This document shows, one piece after another, positions 28,052-36,178 of a stretch of DNA of 64,000 bases. The notes beneath the pieces are model-generated. The model saw only the letters and a list, made by a program, of their open reading frames with translations, was not told the DNA's origin and made no database searches. Source of the DNA: Pseudomonas serboccidentalis (GTDB lineage: Bacteria; Pseudomonadota; Gammaproteobacteria; Pseudomonadales; Pseudomonadaceae); assembly GCF_028830055.1 (NCBI RefSeq), contig NZ_CP101655.1, positions 766,032-830,031 on the forward strand, in the 5' to 3' direction. A program made the translations under genes and the position numbers. The first letter of the stretch is position 1, and each line of letters opens with the position of its first letter.

Positions 28052-28139
28052 CAGATAACCGCCCGGAGTACGGGCTCTCCTTTTATCGGTGTGAGCGGCG
28101 TGAGATCGAACTCACACCGCTCGAAATGCCCTGTACAGC

Positions 28140-28703
28140 TTAGTCGATGACTTTGGCCGACTTGATGATCACAGGGTCGACAGGCACGTTTTGCATGCCG
28201 CTTTTGGTGGTGGTTTGCGAGTTGACGATGATGTCGACGACATCCATGCCCTTGACGACTTTGGCGAACACCGCGTAACCGGCATCCCGGCCCGGGTCGA
28301 GGAACGCGTTGTCAGCCACGTTGATGAAGAACTGGCTGGTGGCCGAGTCAGGGTTGGAAGTACGCGCCATCGACAAGGTGCCGCGAACGTTGTGCAGGCC
28401 ATTGCTGGCTTCGTTCTTGATCGGTGCCTTGGTGTCTTTCTGCTGCATCTGCTGGGTGAAGCCACCGCCCTGAGCCATGAAGCCCGGGATCACACGGTGG
28501 AAAATGGTGTTGGTGTAAAAGCCGCTGTTGACGTAATCCAGAAAGTTCTTGGTACTGATCGGCGCCTTGACCGGGTCCAGCTCGATTTCGATCTGACCGT
28601 TGGTGGTGTCCAGCAGCACGTGCGGTGCTTTGGCCGGAGTAGCAGCCATCAGGTTGGCAGCAAACAGCACGGTGCCGGCGGCGAGGGCGAGTTTTTTCAG
28701 CAT
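28140..28703 (-). CDS. periplasmic peptidyl-prolyl cis-trans isomerase (cyclophilin)
   Basis: A 187-residue cyclophilin with a signal peptide ([20 protein letters not shown]). Core motifs are [36 protein letters not shown] and [16 protein letters not shown]. It resembles PpiA-type enzymes that speed proline isomerisation in the periplasm. Its start is 3 bp after the hydrolase stop, so the two are co-transcribed. A GC-rich hairpin without a T-tract lies after it (28094-28121). Confidence 0.9.
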   Translation of the reverse strand: MLKKLALAAGTVLFAANLMAATPAKAPHVLLDTTNGQIEIELDPVKAPISTKNFLDYVNSGFYTNTIFHRVIPGFMAQGGGFTQQMQQKDTKAPIKNEASNGLHNVRGTLSMARTSNPDSATSQFFINVADNAFLDPGRDAGYAVFAKVVKGMDVVDIIVNSQTTTKSGMQNVPVDPVIIKSAKVID

Positions 28704-28706
28704 GGG

Positions 28707-29510
28707 TCAGTGATCCTGAGATTGAGTATCGGCTGCGGCGAGAAACTCCAGCAGCGTTTGGTTGAAGCGTTCGGGTTGATCGAGCGGGGTGGCGTGGCGC
28801 GAGTCGGCGATCACCACCAGCCGCGCATCGGGCAGCAGTTTTACATAGGTTTCTTTCAGCGCCACCGGTGTGTAGTCACGGTCGGCGCTGACGATGAGGG
28901 TTGGACAGGTCACTCGGGAAAGTCGTTCCTGAACGCCCCAGCCAACAATCGCATCGAAGCTGGCGAGATAAGCACGTTTGTCGTTTCTTGCCCAGCGCTC
29001 GGACATTTTTTGCCGCAGATCGGCCTGCTCGGGTTTCGGGAACAGTTTGCCGCCCAGCGCTTTGCCGATGGTCGCCAGACTGAGCACACGCATCAGGCTC
29101 CAGCGCTTGAACCACTGCCAATAATCGTCGCGGCTGCGGAGTTTGACTTCGGGGGCGCTGTTGACGATGGTCAGGCTTTTCAGCCTCTGTGGCTGATCGA
29201 CGGCGAACTGAAAGCCGATCATCCCGCCCATCGACAGACCGACGTAGTGCACCGGGCCGAGATTCAGGTGTTCGATCAACGCCAGCAGATCGGCACTGAA
29301 ACCGGCGATGCTGTAGCGCTCGCGCGGTTTGTCCGAGCGACCGTGACCGCGTATGTCCGGGACGATCACCCGGTAGTGTGCCGACAGTGCCGGGATCTGC
29401 ATTTCCCAGTCCAGGGTGCTCGAGCCGAGCCCGTGAACCAGCAGCAACGGCGTGCCGTGGCCATATTCCTCGTAGTGCAGGTTGCAACCTTCATGTTCGA
29501 AATAGGCCAT
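28707..29510 (-). CDS. alpha/beta-hydrolase
   Basis: A 267-residue alpha/beta-hydrolase. The oxyanion HG motif is LLVHGLGSS, the nucleophile elbow GLSMGG (Ser93), and the catalytic His is near the end in ADSRHATPL. It resembles 3-oxoadipate enol-lactonase-like and ester hydrolases; no pathway neighbours point to a substrate. It follows the LysR gene by 14 bp and precedes the cyclophilin by 3 bp, suggesting one minus-strand operon. Confidence 0.85.
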   Translation of the reverse strand: MAYFEHEGCNLHYEEYGHGTPLLLVHGLGSSTLDWEMQIPALSAHYRVIVPDIRGHGRSDKPRERYSIAGFSADLLALIEHLNLGPVHYVGLSMGGMIGFQFAVDQPQRLKSLTIVNSAPEVKLRSRDDYWQWFKRWSLMRVLSLATIGKALGGKLFPKPEQADLRQKMSERWARNDKRAYLASFDAIVGWGVQERLSRVTCPTLIVSADRDYTPVALKETYVKLLPDARLVVIADSRHATPLDQPERFNQTLLEFLAAADTQSQDH

Positions 29511-29524
29511 CGGTGAACTCCGTG

Positions 29525-30448
29525 TCAGGCTTGTTCGGGGGCGGCGTACGGCGCATCCAGAGGCAACGTATCGAAGGTGCGCAGCAGTTCGATAAGGATT
29601 TGTGTGGCCGGGCCCAAGGGTTTGTCCTTGTTCGAATACAGATAGAAGCTGGAGTTGCGGTTGCCGCCCCTGTCCAACGGTAGCAGCTTGAGCGAGCCAT
29701 CTTTCAGTTCCCGCTCGATCATGTGCCGCGGCAGCCAGGCAAAACCGAGGCCGCTGCTGACAAAGGTCGCGGCGGTGGCGAGGCTGCCGACGGTCCAGCG
29801 CTGTTCGGCGCCAAGCCAGCCGACGTCTCGTGGTTGCTGGCGACCGGAGTCGCGGATGACCACTTGCATCTGGGTTTCCAGGTCCTGGAAGCTCAGTTCC
29901 CGATTGAGCCGATGCAAGGCGTGATCCGGGTGGGCGACGGCAACGAACTCGACATCGCTCAATTCCGCGCCGAGGTAGCCGGGGATGCTCAGGCCGGTGA
30001 TCGCCAGATCGGCCACGCCTTCGAGCAGCACTTCCTCTACGCCCGACAGCACTTCCTCGCGCAGGCGCACCCGGCAGCCGCGACTCTGCGGCATGAATGC
30101 GGTCAGCGCCCTGACGATGCGTGCGCTCGGGTAAGCGGCATCGACCACCAGCCGCACCTCGGCCTCCCAGCCTTGCTCCATGTGGTGAGCGAGGTCTTCC
30201 AGCTGGCTGGCCTGTTTCACCAGTTGGCGCGAGCGGCGCAGCAGCACGCCGCCGGCTTCGGTAAGTACCGCTTTACGTCCATCGATGCGCAGTAACGGCA
30301 CGCCGAGCTGGTCCTGCATGCGGGCGACGGTGTAACTCACCGACGATTGCGAACGGTGCAGAACCTCGGCGGCCTGGGCGAATCCGCCGTGGTCGACCAC
30401 GGCCTGCAATGTTCGCCATTGATCAAGGGTCACGCGGGGCGCTTTCAT
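29525..30448 (-). CDS. LysR-family transcriptional regulator
   Basis: A 307-residue LysR regulator. The DNA-binding domain is MKAPRVTLDQWRTLQAVVDH and VLHRSQSSVSYTVARMQDQL. The effector domain follows from about residue 90. I set ATG 30448, with AGGAG 6 bp upstream, rather than the preceding TTG. It heads a same-strand run with the hydrolase and cyclophilin and is divergent from a small secreted-protein gene. Ligand unknown. Confidence 0.88.
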   Translation of the reverse strand: MKAPRVTLDQWRTLQAVVDHGGFAQAAEVLHRSQSSVSYTVARMQDQLGVPLLRIDGRKAVLTEAGGVLLRRSRQLVKQASQLEDLAHHMEQGWEAEVRLVVDAAYPSARIVRALTAFMPQSRGCRVRLREEVLSGVEEVLLEGVADLAITGLSIPGYLGAELSDVEFVAVAHPDHALHRLNRELSFQDLETQMQVVIRDSGRQQPRDVGWLGAEQRWTVGSLATAATFVSSGLGFAWLPRHMIERELKDGSLKLLPLDRGGNRNSSFYLYSNKDKPLGPATQILIELLRTFDTLPLDAPYAAPEQA

Positions 30449-30497
30449 CAATAGCTCCTCTTGTCCTAAGCTGGCCGTCCCTCATGGAGACTGGCGA

Positions 30498-30812
30498 ATG
30501 AAAAAATTCTGTTGTGTGGTGCTCGCGTTGCTGCCGCTGACTGCGTTTGCTTACCCGATCGATGTGCAGAAGAACCTCAATGGCTTGAAGATCGACTACG
30601 AAACCTTCGATACCGACAAAGACATCGGCTCCATCCGGGTCGCCAACTACGGCGATGTCGACGCGCTGTGCAAGGCCGTGTTCAGCAATGGCCCGGAAGC
30701 ACCGCGTACGCGCAACATCGAAGTACCGGCCGGCAAACACAAAAACGCCACGGCCAAGTTTTCCCGCGAGATCATCAGGCTGCGCATCGAACTGAGCTGC
30801 AGCCCGAAATAA
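30498..30812 (+). CDS. small secreted/periplasmic protein, unknown
   Basis: A 104-residue protein with a clear signal peptide (MKKFCCVVLALLPLTAFA then YPID). The mature part is about 86 residues with two cysteines (CKAV and LSCSPK) that could form one disulfide, and a beta-rich pattern. I do not recognise a named family, but Pseudomonas genomes carry many such conserved proteins. It is divergent from the LysR gene by 49 bp and followed by a REP-like element. Confidence 0.7.
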   Translation: MKKFCCVVLALLPLTAFAYPIDVQKNLNGLKIDYETFDTDKDIGSIRVANYGDVDALCKAVFSNGPEAPRTRNIEVPAGKHKNATAKFSREIIRLRIELSCSPK

Positions 30813-30827
30813 CGGTCGCTCCCTGTT

Positions 30828-30918
30828 CTGTAGGAGTGAGTCTGCTCGCGATAGCGGTGTAACCGTCGACATCGATCCATCTGACACACCGCTATCGCGA
30901 GCAGGCCCGCTCCCACAG
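30828..30918. repeat. REP-like palindrome family 2
   Basis: CTGTAGGAGTGAGTCTGCTC opens and CGAGCAGGCCCGCTCCCACA closes the element; inner arms read ATAGCGGTGT / ACACCGCTAT. Confidence 0.88.
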
Positions 30919-31044
30919 GGTATAGGTACATCTAAACGAATTATTCGATGCTTTGCAGCAATTATTTGCGCTTTTTCATCGAAGCAACCCTGTTTAACCT
31001 TCACTCCATCGACCTACAACATTCTCGGATGGAGACTACACATC

Positions 31045-31644
31045 ATGTCCCGCGTTCTGATCATCGAAAGCAGCGCCCGCCAGCAAGACTCGGTTTCCCG
31101 TCAACTGACCCAGACCTTCATCGGTCAATGGAAAGCGGCGCATCCCAACGATCAGATCACTGTGCGTGACCTCGCCGTGAACCCGGTGCCACACCTGGAC
31201 GCCAACCTGCTGGGCGGCTGGATGAAGTCCGCTGAGCAGCGCAACGCCAACGAACAATCGTCGCTGGACCGTTCCAACGAATTGACCGATGAGTTATTGG
31301 CCGCCGACGTGCTGGTGATGGCCGCGCCGATGTACAACTTCGCGATCCCGAGCACCCTCAAGGCGTGGCTCGACCACGTGCTGCGTGCCGGCGTGACCTT
31401 CAAGTACACCGAAACCGGCCCGCAAGGCCTGCTCAGCGGCAAGCGTGCCTACGTGCTGACCGCTCGCGGCGGCATCTACGCCGGCGGCCCGGCGGATCAT
31501 CAGGAACCGTACCTGCGTCAGGTCATGGGCTTCATCGGCATCCATGACGTGACCTTCATTCACGCCGAAGGCATGAACCTGGGCGGCGACTTCCAGGAGA
31601 AGGGCCTGAATCAGGCCAACGCCAAACTGTCCCAGGTCGCTTGA
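31045..31644 (+). CDS. azoR: FMN-dependent NADH-azoreductase
   Basis: A 199-residue flavodoxin-fold NAD(P)H oxidoreductase. The FMN phosphate site is IIESSARQQDSVSRQL at the N-terminus, the next loop is MAAPMYNFAIPSTLKAWLDH, and a third FMN contact is LTARGGIYAGG. It matches AzoR-type quinone/azo reductases, soluble dimers that reduce quinones and azo dyes by two electrons. It stands alone. A clean terminator follows at 31753. Confidence 0.9.
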   Translation: MSRVLIIESSARQQDSVSRQLTQTFIGQWKAAHPNDQITVRDLAVNPVPHLDANLLGGWMKSAEQRNANEQSSLDRSNELTDELLAADVLVMAAPMYNFAIPSTLKAWLDHVLRAGVTFKYTETGPQGLLSGKRAYVLTARGGIYAGGPADHQEPYLRQVMGFIGIHDVTFIHAEGMNLGGDFQEKGLNQANAKLSQVA

Positions 31645-31752
31645 TATGTTAATCGCCAGATAATCGCCGATTGTTTTAGTGACCTGGCGCAACCCCTTCA
31701 AGGCTCTACGCGCATCGAACCTCCCTTTGCACTTGTTGCTCCTGAGTGCTGT

Positions 31753-31791
31753 AGCCCGATTGAACGCATTAGCGAGATCGGGCTTTTTTTT
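31753..31791 (+). terminator. rho-independent terminator after azoR
   Basis: The stem AGCCCGAT / ATCGGGCT (16-bp loop) runs directly into eight T residues. Confidence 0.85.
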
Positions 31792-31822
31792 GCCTGAGAT
31801 TTTTCTGGTTAAAACAATCCCT

Positions 31823-31903
31823 CTGTAGAAGCTGCCGCAGGCTGCGATCTTTTGATTTTAAAAAACAGGATCAAAAGATCGCAGCCTGCGGCGGCTCCTA
31901 CAG
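31823..31903. repeat. palindromic repeat family 1, outward form (TGC loop)
   Basis: CTGTAGAAGCTGCCGCAGGC and GCCTGCGGCGGCTCCTACAG are the outer arms. One arm has AGAAGC and the other GGCGGC, so small arm changes have accumulated. It lies 68 bp before the EamA start. Confidence 0.88.
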
Positions 31904-31971
31904 GAGGATTTTGTGTTGGTTGCAGAATCCAAAACCCGCTATCGTCGCCGCCATTCGAAACAGAGGCGACC

Positions 31972-32829
31972 ATGGGCTATCTACTTTTTGTCACGCTGAT
32001 CCAGGCGTTTTCCTTCAGTCTGATCGGCGAATACCTGGCCGGGCACGTCGACAGCTACTTCGCGGTGCTGGTGCGCGTGGTGCTGGCCGGGCTGGTGTTC
32101 ATTCCGTTGACCCGCTGGCGTTCGGTGGAGCCTGCGTTCATGCGCGGCATGCTCTTGATCGGCGCGTTGCAGTTCGGCATCACCTATGTCTGTCTGTACC
32201 TGAGCTTCCGTGTGCTGACGGTGCCGGAGGTGCTGCTGTTCACCATTCTCACGCCGCTGCACGTAACGCTGATCGAAGATGCGCTGAACCGGCGCTTCAA
32301 CCCATGGGCGCTGGTGGCCGCGTTGGTTGCCGTGGGGGGGGCGGCGGTGATTCGCTTTGACCGGATCAACCCGGACTTCTTCATGGGCTTTTTGCTGCTG
32401 CAACTGGCCAACTTCACCTACGCCGCCGGGCAGGTGCTGTACAAGCATCTGGTGGCGAAACACCCCAGCGACCTGCCGCATTACCGGCGTTTCGGCTTCT
32501 TCTACCTCGGGGCACTGGCGGTGGTATTGCCGGCGTTTCTGCTGTTCGGCAAAGCCAACTTCCTGCCTGAAGCACCGCTGCAGTGGGGCGTGTTGCTGTT
32601 CCTCGGGCTCGTCTCGACGGCGCTGGGGATGTACTGGTGGAATAAAGGCGCGTGCATGGTCAATGGCGGCACACTGGCGGTGATGAACAACCTGCATGTG
32701 CCGGTGGGTTTGCTGCTGAATCTGCTGATCTGGAATCAGCATGAGGAGCTGGGAAGGCTGTTGCTCGGCGGGAGTGTGATTCTGGCGGCGGTGTGGATCA
32801 GCCGGTTGGGCATCAAACGCACCGCATGA
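31972..32829 (+). CDS. EamA/DMT-family transporter
   Basis: A 285-residue, ten-helix EamA-family carrier of the carboxylate/amino-acid branch. It begins MGYLLFVTLIQAFSFSLIGE, and the second repeat begins near DFFMGFLLLQLANFTYAAGQ. I set ATG 31972, preceded by AGAGG; an upstream frame runs through the repeat element and is not real. It is convergent with a LysR gene, 19 bp away. Substrate unknown. Confidence 0.85.
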   Translation: MGYLLFVTLIQAFSFSLIGEYLAGHVDSYFAVLVRVVLAGLVFIPLTRWRSVEPAFMRGMLLIGALQFGITYVCLYLSFRVLTVPEVLLFTILTPLHVTLIEDALNRRFNPWALVAALVAVGGAAVIRFDRINPDFFMGFLLLQLANFTYAAGQVLYKHLVAKHPSDLPHYRRFGFFYLGALAVVLPAFLLFGKANFLPEAPLQWGVLLFLGLVSTALGMYWWNKGACMVNGGTLAVMNNLHVPVGLLLNLLIWNQHEELGRLLLGGSVILAAVWISRLGIKRTA

Positions 32830-32848
32830 CCCCCTGAGAATTTTGTTG

Positions 32849-33736
32849 TCAGCGCAGGGCCAGTTGCGCCACCAGGAACTCAATAAATGCCCGGGTCTTT
32901 TGCGGCACTCGCCGCGCCGAGGAATACACCGCGTTGATGCTGATCGCCGGCGCCTGCCATTCGCAGAGCACCGGCACCAGTCGACCTGCGGCCAAGGCTT
33001 CTTCGACGATAAAGTCCGGCAGCAGTGCAATCCCCATCCCGGCCTCGGCTGCCTGAGCGAGCAAGTCGCCATTGTTGGCGTGCAGCGGTCCGGTCACGTT
33101 GACCCGCTGGGTCTCGTTGCCATTGCACAGTTGCAGACTCACGCCGCTTTGCAGATAGCCGTAGTTCAGGCATTTGTGCGCGCGCAGATCCTGCGGAGTC
33201 TGCGGAATGCCGGCACGTTCGAGGTAGGCCGGGGAGGCGACCATGATCCGCGGTGCCGGCGCCAGTTGCCGGGCGATCATGGTCGAGTCGGGCATGCTCG
33301 CAATGCGGATAGTCACGTCAAAACCACCCCGCACCGGATCAACCTGTTGATCGCTGAGCACCAGTTGCAGCTCGATGTTCGGGTGTTGCTCATGGAACAG
33401 CGGAATCAGTTTGCCCAAACGCCGCAGGCCGAACGACATCGGCGCATTGACCCGCAACACGCCGCGTAACTCGCCAATGCCATCGCGCGCGCGCTGCTCG
33501 GCCTCGTCCAGTGCGGCAATGACCTCGCGCGCCGCCTCAAAATACTCGGCGCCTGCCTCGGTCAGGTGCAGGCTGCGGGTGGTGCGTTGCAGCAGTTGCA
33601 CGCCGATGGCTTCTTCCAGTGCCTGAATCTGTTTGCTGACTTTCGAGCGCGGCACATCCATGGCGCGCGCGGCAGCGGCGAAGCCGTTCTCGCCCACCGT
33701 CACCACGAAGGCGCGCATGCATTCGATGCGATCCAT
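32849..33736 (-). CDS. LysR-family transcriptional regulator
   Basis: A 295-residue LysR regulator of the CrgA-like branch. It starts MDRIECMRAFVVTVGENGFA, with recognition helix RAMDVPRSKVSKQIQALEEA. The gene is divergent from the isochorismatase-like hydrolase; the 158-bp interval holds a perfect palindrome and a direct repeat, so it likely controls that hydrolase and itself. Confidence 0.9.
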   Translation of the reverse strand: MDRIECMRAFVVTVGENGFAAAARAMDVPRSKVSKQIQALEEAIGVQLLQRTTRSLHLTEAGAEYFEAAREVIAALDEAEQRARDGIGELRGVLRVNAPMSFGLRRLGKLIPLFHEQHPNIELQLVLSDQQVDPVRGGFDVTIRIASMPDSTMIARQLAPAPRIMVASPAYLERAGIPQTPQDLRAHKCLNYGYLQSGVSLQLCNGNETQRVNVTGPLHANNGDLLAQAAEAGMGIALLPDFIVEEALAAGRLVPVLCEWQAPAISINAVYSSARRVPQKTRAFIEFLVAQLALR

Positions 33737-33737
33737 G

Positions 33738-33789
33738 ATTGTCCCTTTTTTAGAATCAATGATTCTCGATTTTAGGGAATTGTCCCTTT
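33738..33789. promoter_or_regulatory. operator region between LysR and hydrolase
   Basis: AGAATCA-A-TGATTCT at 33752-33766 is a perfect 15-bp palindrome. It is flanked by two copies of ATTGTCCCTTT (33738-33748 and 33779-33789) 41 bp apart. This compact arrangement just upstream of the LysR start is a good autoregulatory LysR site candidate. Confidence 0.5.
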
Positions 33790-33894
33790 ATTCGCCAGCC
33801 CCTAAAGTGACATCCAAGCCGACAACAACGCCGAACACGGCAAGTCGACCAACCCTTACTGACCCGACATCATCGACATCAAAAGGAACGCGCC

Positions 33895-34539
33895 ATGTCT
33901 ATTCGTGAACTGCTCAACCCAACCAACTCCGCTCTGATCCTGATTGACCACCAGCCACAAATGGCCTTCGGCGTGCAGTCGATCGACCGTCAGACCCTGA
34001 AGAACAACACCGTGGGTCTGGCCAAAGCGGCGAAGATCTTCAACGTGCCGACGATCTACACCTCGGTGGAAACCGAGAGCTTCAGTGGTTACATCTGGCC
34101 TGAGCTACTGGCGGTTCATCCTGAGCAGAAGCCGATCGAGCGCACCTCGATGAACTCCTGGGAGGACAAGGCGCTGGTGGATGCGGTGAAAGCCACCGGA
34201 CGCAAGAAGCTGATCATTGCTGCGCTGTGGACCGAGGTCTGCCTGACGTTCCCGGCCCTGGAAGCCCTGGCTGAAGGTTTTGAGGTGTATATCGTCACCG
34301 ACGCCTCTGGCGGCACCAGCAAAGAAGCCCACGACATGTCGGTGCAACGCATGATTCAGGCCGGCGCCGTGCCGGTGACCTGGCAGCAAGTGCTGCTCGA
34401 GTTCCAGCGTGACTGGGCACACAAAGAGACTTATGAAGCGGTGATGGAGCTGGTGCTGGAACACAGCGGCGCGTATGGCATGGGTGTCGATTACGCCTAC
34501 ACCATGGTGCACAAGGCACCGCAACGGCAGGCCAAATAA
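33895..34539 (+). CDS. isochorismatase-family cysteine hydrolase (YcaC-like)
   Basis: A 214-residue cysteine hydrolase. The catalytic Asp is D18 in SALILIDHQPQMAFGV and the catalytic Cys is C116 in AALWTEVCLTFPALEAL; SWEDKALVDAVKATGRKKL lies between. It resembles YcaC, whose substrate is unknown, rather than nicotinamidase or isochorismatase proper. It is under the likely control of the divergent LysR. A strong hairpin follows it. Confidence 0.87.
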   Translation: MSIRELLNPTNSALILIDHQPQMAFGVQSIDRQTLKNNTVGLAKAAKIFNVPTIYTSVETESFSGYIWPELLAVHPEQKPIERTSMNSWEDKALVDAVKATGRKKLIIAALWTEVCLTFPALEALAEGFEVYIVTDASGGTSKEAHDMSVQRMIQAGAVPVTWQQVLLEFQRDWAHKETYEAVMELVLEHSGAYGMGVDYAYTMVHKAPQRQAK

Positions 34540-34551
34540 CCCTGGGTAGAA

Positions 34552-34583
34552 ACAAGAAACGCAACTTCGGTTGCGTTTCTTGT
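34552..34583. terminator. terminator hairpin after YcaC-like gene
   Basis: ACAAGAAACGCAAC-TTCG-GTTGCGTTTCTTGT is a perfect 14-bp stem with a TTCG tetraloop and an A/T-rich base. It lacks a long T-tract beyond the stem. Confidence 0.7.
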
Positions 34584-34596
34584 ATGTACACAATCC

Positions 34597-34676
34597 CGTA
34601 GGAGCTGCCGAAGGCTGCGATCTTTTGACTTTGATGTTTGAAGATCAAAAGATCGCAGCCTTCGGCAGCTCCTACA
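34597..34676. repeat. palindromic repeat family 1, outward form (TTC loop)
   Basis: CGTAGGAGCTGCCGAAGGCT and GCCTTCGGCAGCTCCTACAC are the outer arms. It lies between the convergent YcaC-like and MscS-like genes. Confidence 0.9.
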
Positions 34677-34688
34677 CGAAATTGTGGG

Positions 34689-35987
34689 TTACATGAGGTG
34701 TTTCTGGGTTTGCGGAATGTGCGCCGAGCCGAGCACTGCCGGCAACAACCCCGAACGCAAATCCCCGCCACTCGGCTGCTGATACAGACTCAACCCAAAC
34801 TCCGGCAGCACCGCCAGCAGGTAATCGAAAATATCCCCCTGAATCCGCTCGTAATCGGCCCACGCCGTGGTGCTGGTAAAGCAGTAGATCTCCAGCGGAA
34901 TGCCCTGCGCGGTGGTCTGCATCTGGCGGACCATGCAGGTCATGTTCGGCTGCACTTCCGGGTGGCTCTTCAGATAGGCCAAGGCGTAAGCGCGGAAGGT
35001 GCCGATATTGGTCATGCGTCGGCGGTTGGCCGACATCGCCGCAACATTGCCCTGCGCCTCGTTCCACGCCTTGAGCTCGGCTTTCTTGCGGCCCATGTAG
35101 TCGGTCAGCAGGTGCACCTGGGAGAGCTTTTCTTCTTCGTCGTCACGGATGAAGCGCACACCGCTGGCATCGATGAACAGACTGCGCTTGATCCGCCGAC
35201 CGCCGGACTGCTGCATGCCGCGCCAGTTTCGAAACGACTCGGACATCAGGCGCCAGGTCGGGATCGAGACGATGGTCTTGTCGAAATTCTGCACCTTGAC
35301 CGTGTGCAAAGTGATGTCGACCACGTCGCCATCGGCGCCGACTTGCGGCATTTCGATCCAGTCGCCGACCCGCAGCATGTCGTTGCTGGTCAGTTGCACG
35401 CTGGCGACGAACGACAGCAGGGTGTCCTTGTAGACCAACAGAATCACCGCCGACATCGCACCCAGGCCGGAGAGCAGCAACAGCGGCGAACGGTCGATCA
35501 GGGTGGCGACGATGATGATCGCGCCAAACACGTACAAGACCATTTTCGCCAACTGCACGTAACCCTTGATTGAGCGGGTACGGGCGTGTTCGGTACGCGC
35601 GTAGATGTCCAGCAGCGCATTGAGCAGGGCGCTGACCGCCAGCAGCAGGAACAGGATGGTGAACGCCAGCGCGACGTTGCCGAGAAACGTCATGGCGGTT
35701 TTGCTCAGTTCCGGCACCAGGTGCAGACCGAACTGGATCACCAGCGACGGCGTCATTTGCGCCAGGCGCTGGAACACCTTGTTGTGGCGAAAGTCGTTGA
35801 TCCAGTGCAGGGCCGGCTGGCGACCGAGCATGCGGCTGGCGTGCAGGATCAGGTAGCGCGCCACTCGTCCGAGGACCAGCGCGATCACCAATAGCAGCAT
35901 CAGCGCCAGGCCGGATTGCAGGAACGGGTGCTGTTCGAGGGCACCCCAGAGGTCTTGGGCGTTGAGCCAGAGCTGTTTGAAATCCAT
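34689..35987 (-). CDS. mechanosensitive ion channel, MscS family (YbdG-like)
   Basis: A 432-residue inner-membrane protein. Several hydrophobic segments cover the first 200 residues (one begins LALMLLLVIALVLGRVARYL). The pore-lining MscS region is SGLGAMSAVILLVYKDTL, followed by the beta-domain pattern GDWIEMPQVGADGDVVDITL and HTVKVQNFDKTIVSIPTW. Overall layout fits the YbdG/MscM type with a long C-terminal domain. It would release solutes on osmotic downshock. Confidence 0.87.
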   Translation of the reverse strand: MDFKQLWLNAQDLWGALEQHPFLQSGLALMLLLVIALVLGRVARYLILHASRMLGRQPALHWINDFRHNKVFQRLAQMTPSLVIQFGLHLVPELSKTAMTFLGNVALAFTILFLLLAVSALLNALLDIYARTEHARTRSIKGYVQLAKMVLYVFGAIIIVATLIDRSPLLLLSGLGAMSAVILLVYKDTLLSFVASVQLTSNDMLRVGDWIEMPQVGADGDVVDITLHTVKVQNFDKTIVSIPTWRLMSESFRNWRGMQQSGGRRIKRSLFIDASGVRFIRDDEEEKLSQVHLLTDYMGRKKAELKAWNEAQGNVAAMSANRRRMTNIGTFRAYALAYLKSHPEVQPNMTCMVRQMQTTAQGIPLEIYCFTSTTAWADYERIQGDIFDYLLAVLPEFGLSLYQQPSGGDLRSGLLPAVLGSAHIPQTQKHLM

Positions 35988-36178
35988 GTGAGCAACGATT
36001 CTTCTGTAAGACGCGATGGGCGATTAGAGCATTTAAGACGCTGTGTATTACCGTTGAAGACAAATCGAGCAACAAAAAAGCCACTGATTACGCCCGTTTG
36101 TATAAAGAAACTCGGCCTGAGCGCTCGAAACCGGTAACCTATGCAGCTGTTTTTTTGCATATCTTCGAGGTAGCACCC

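Noticed and set aside
28094..28121. GC-rich hairpin after the cyclophilin gene as a terminator
   Set aside because: Strong stem, but no T-tract on the minus strand, so transcription may continue into the ABC gene.
28191..29516. 441-codon plus-strand frame over the cyclophilin and hydrolase genes
   Set aside because: Crosses two real minus-strand genes and their junction; no recognisable domain.
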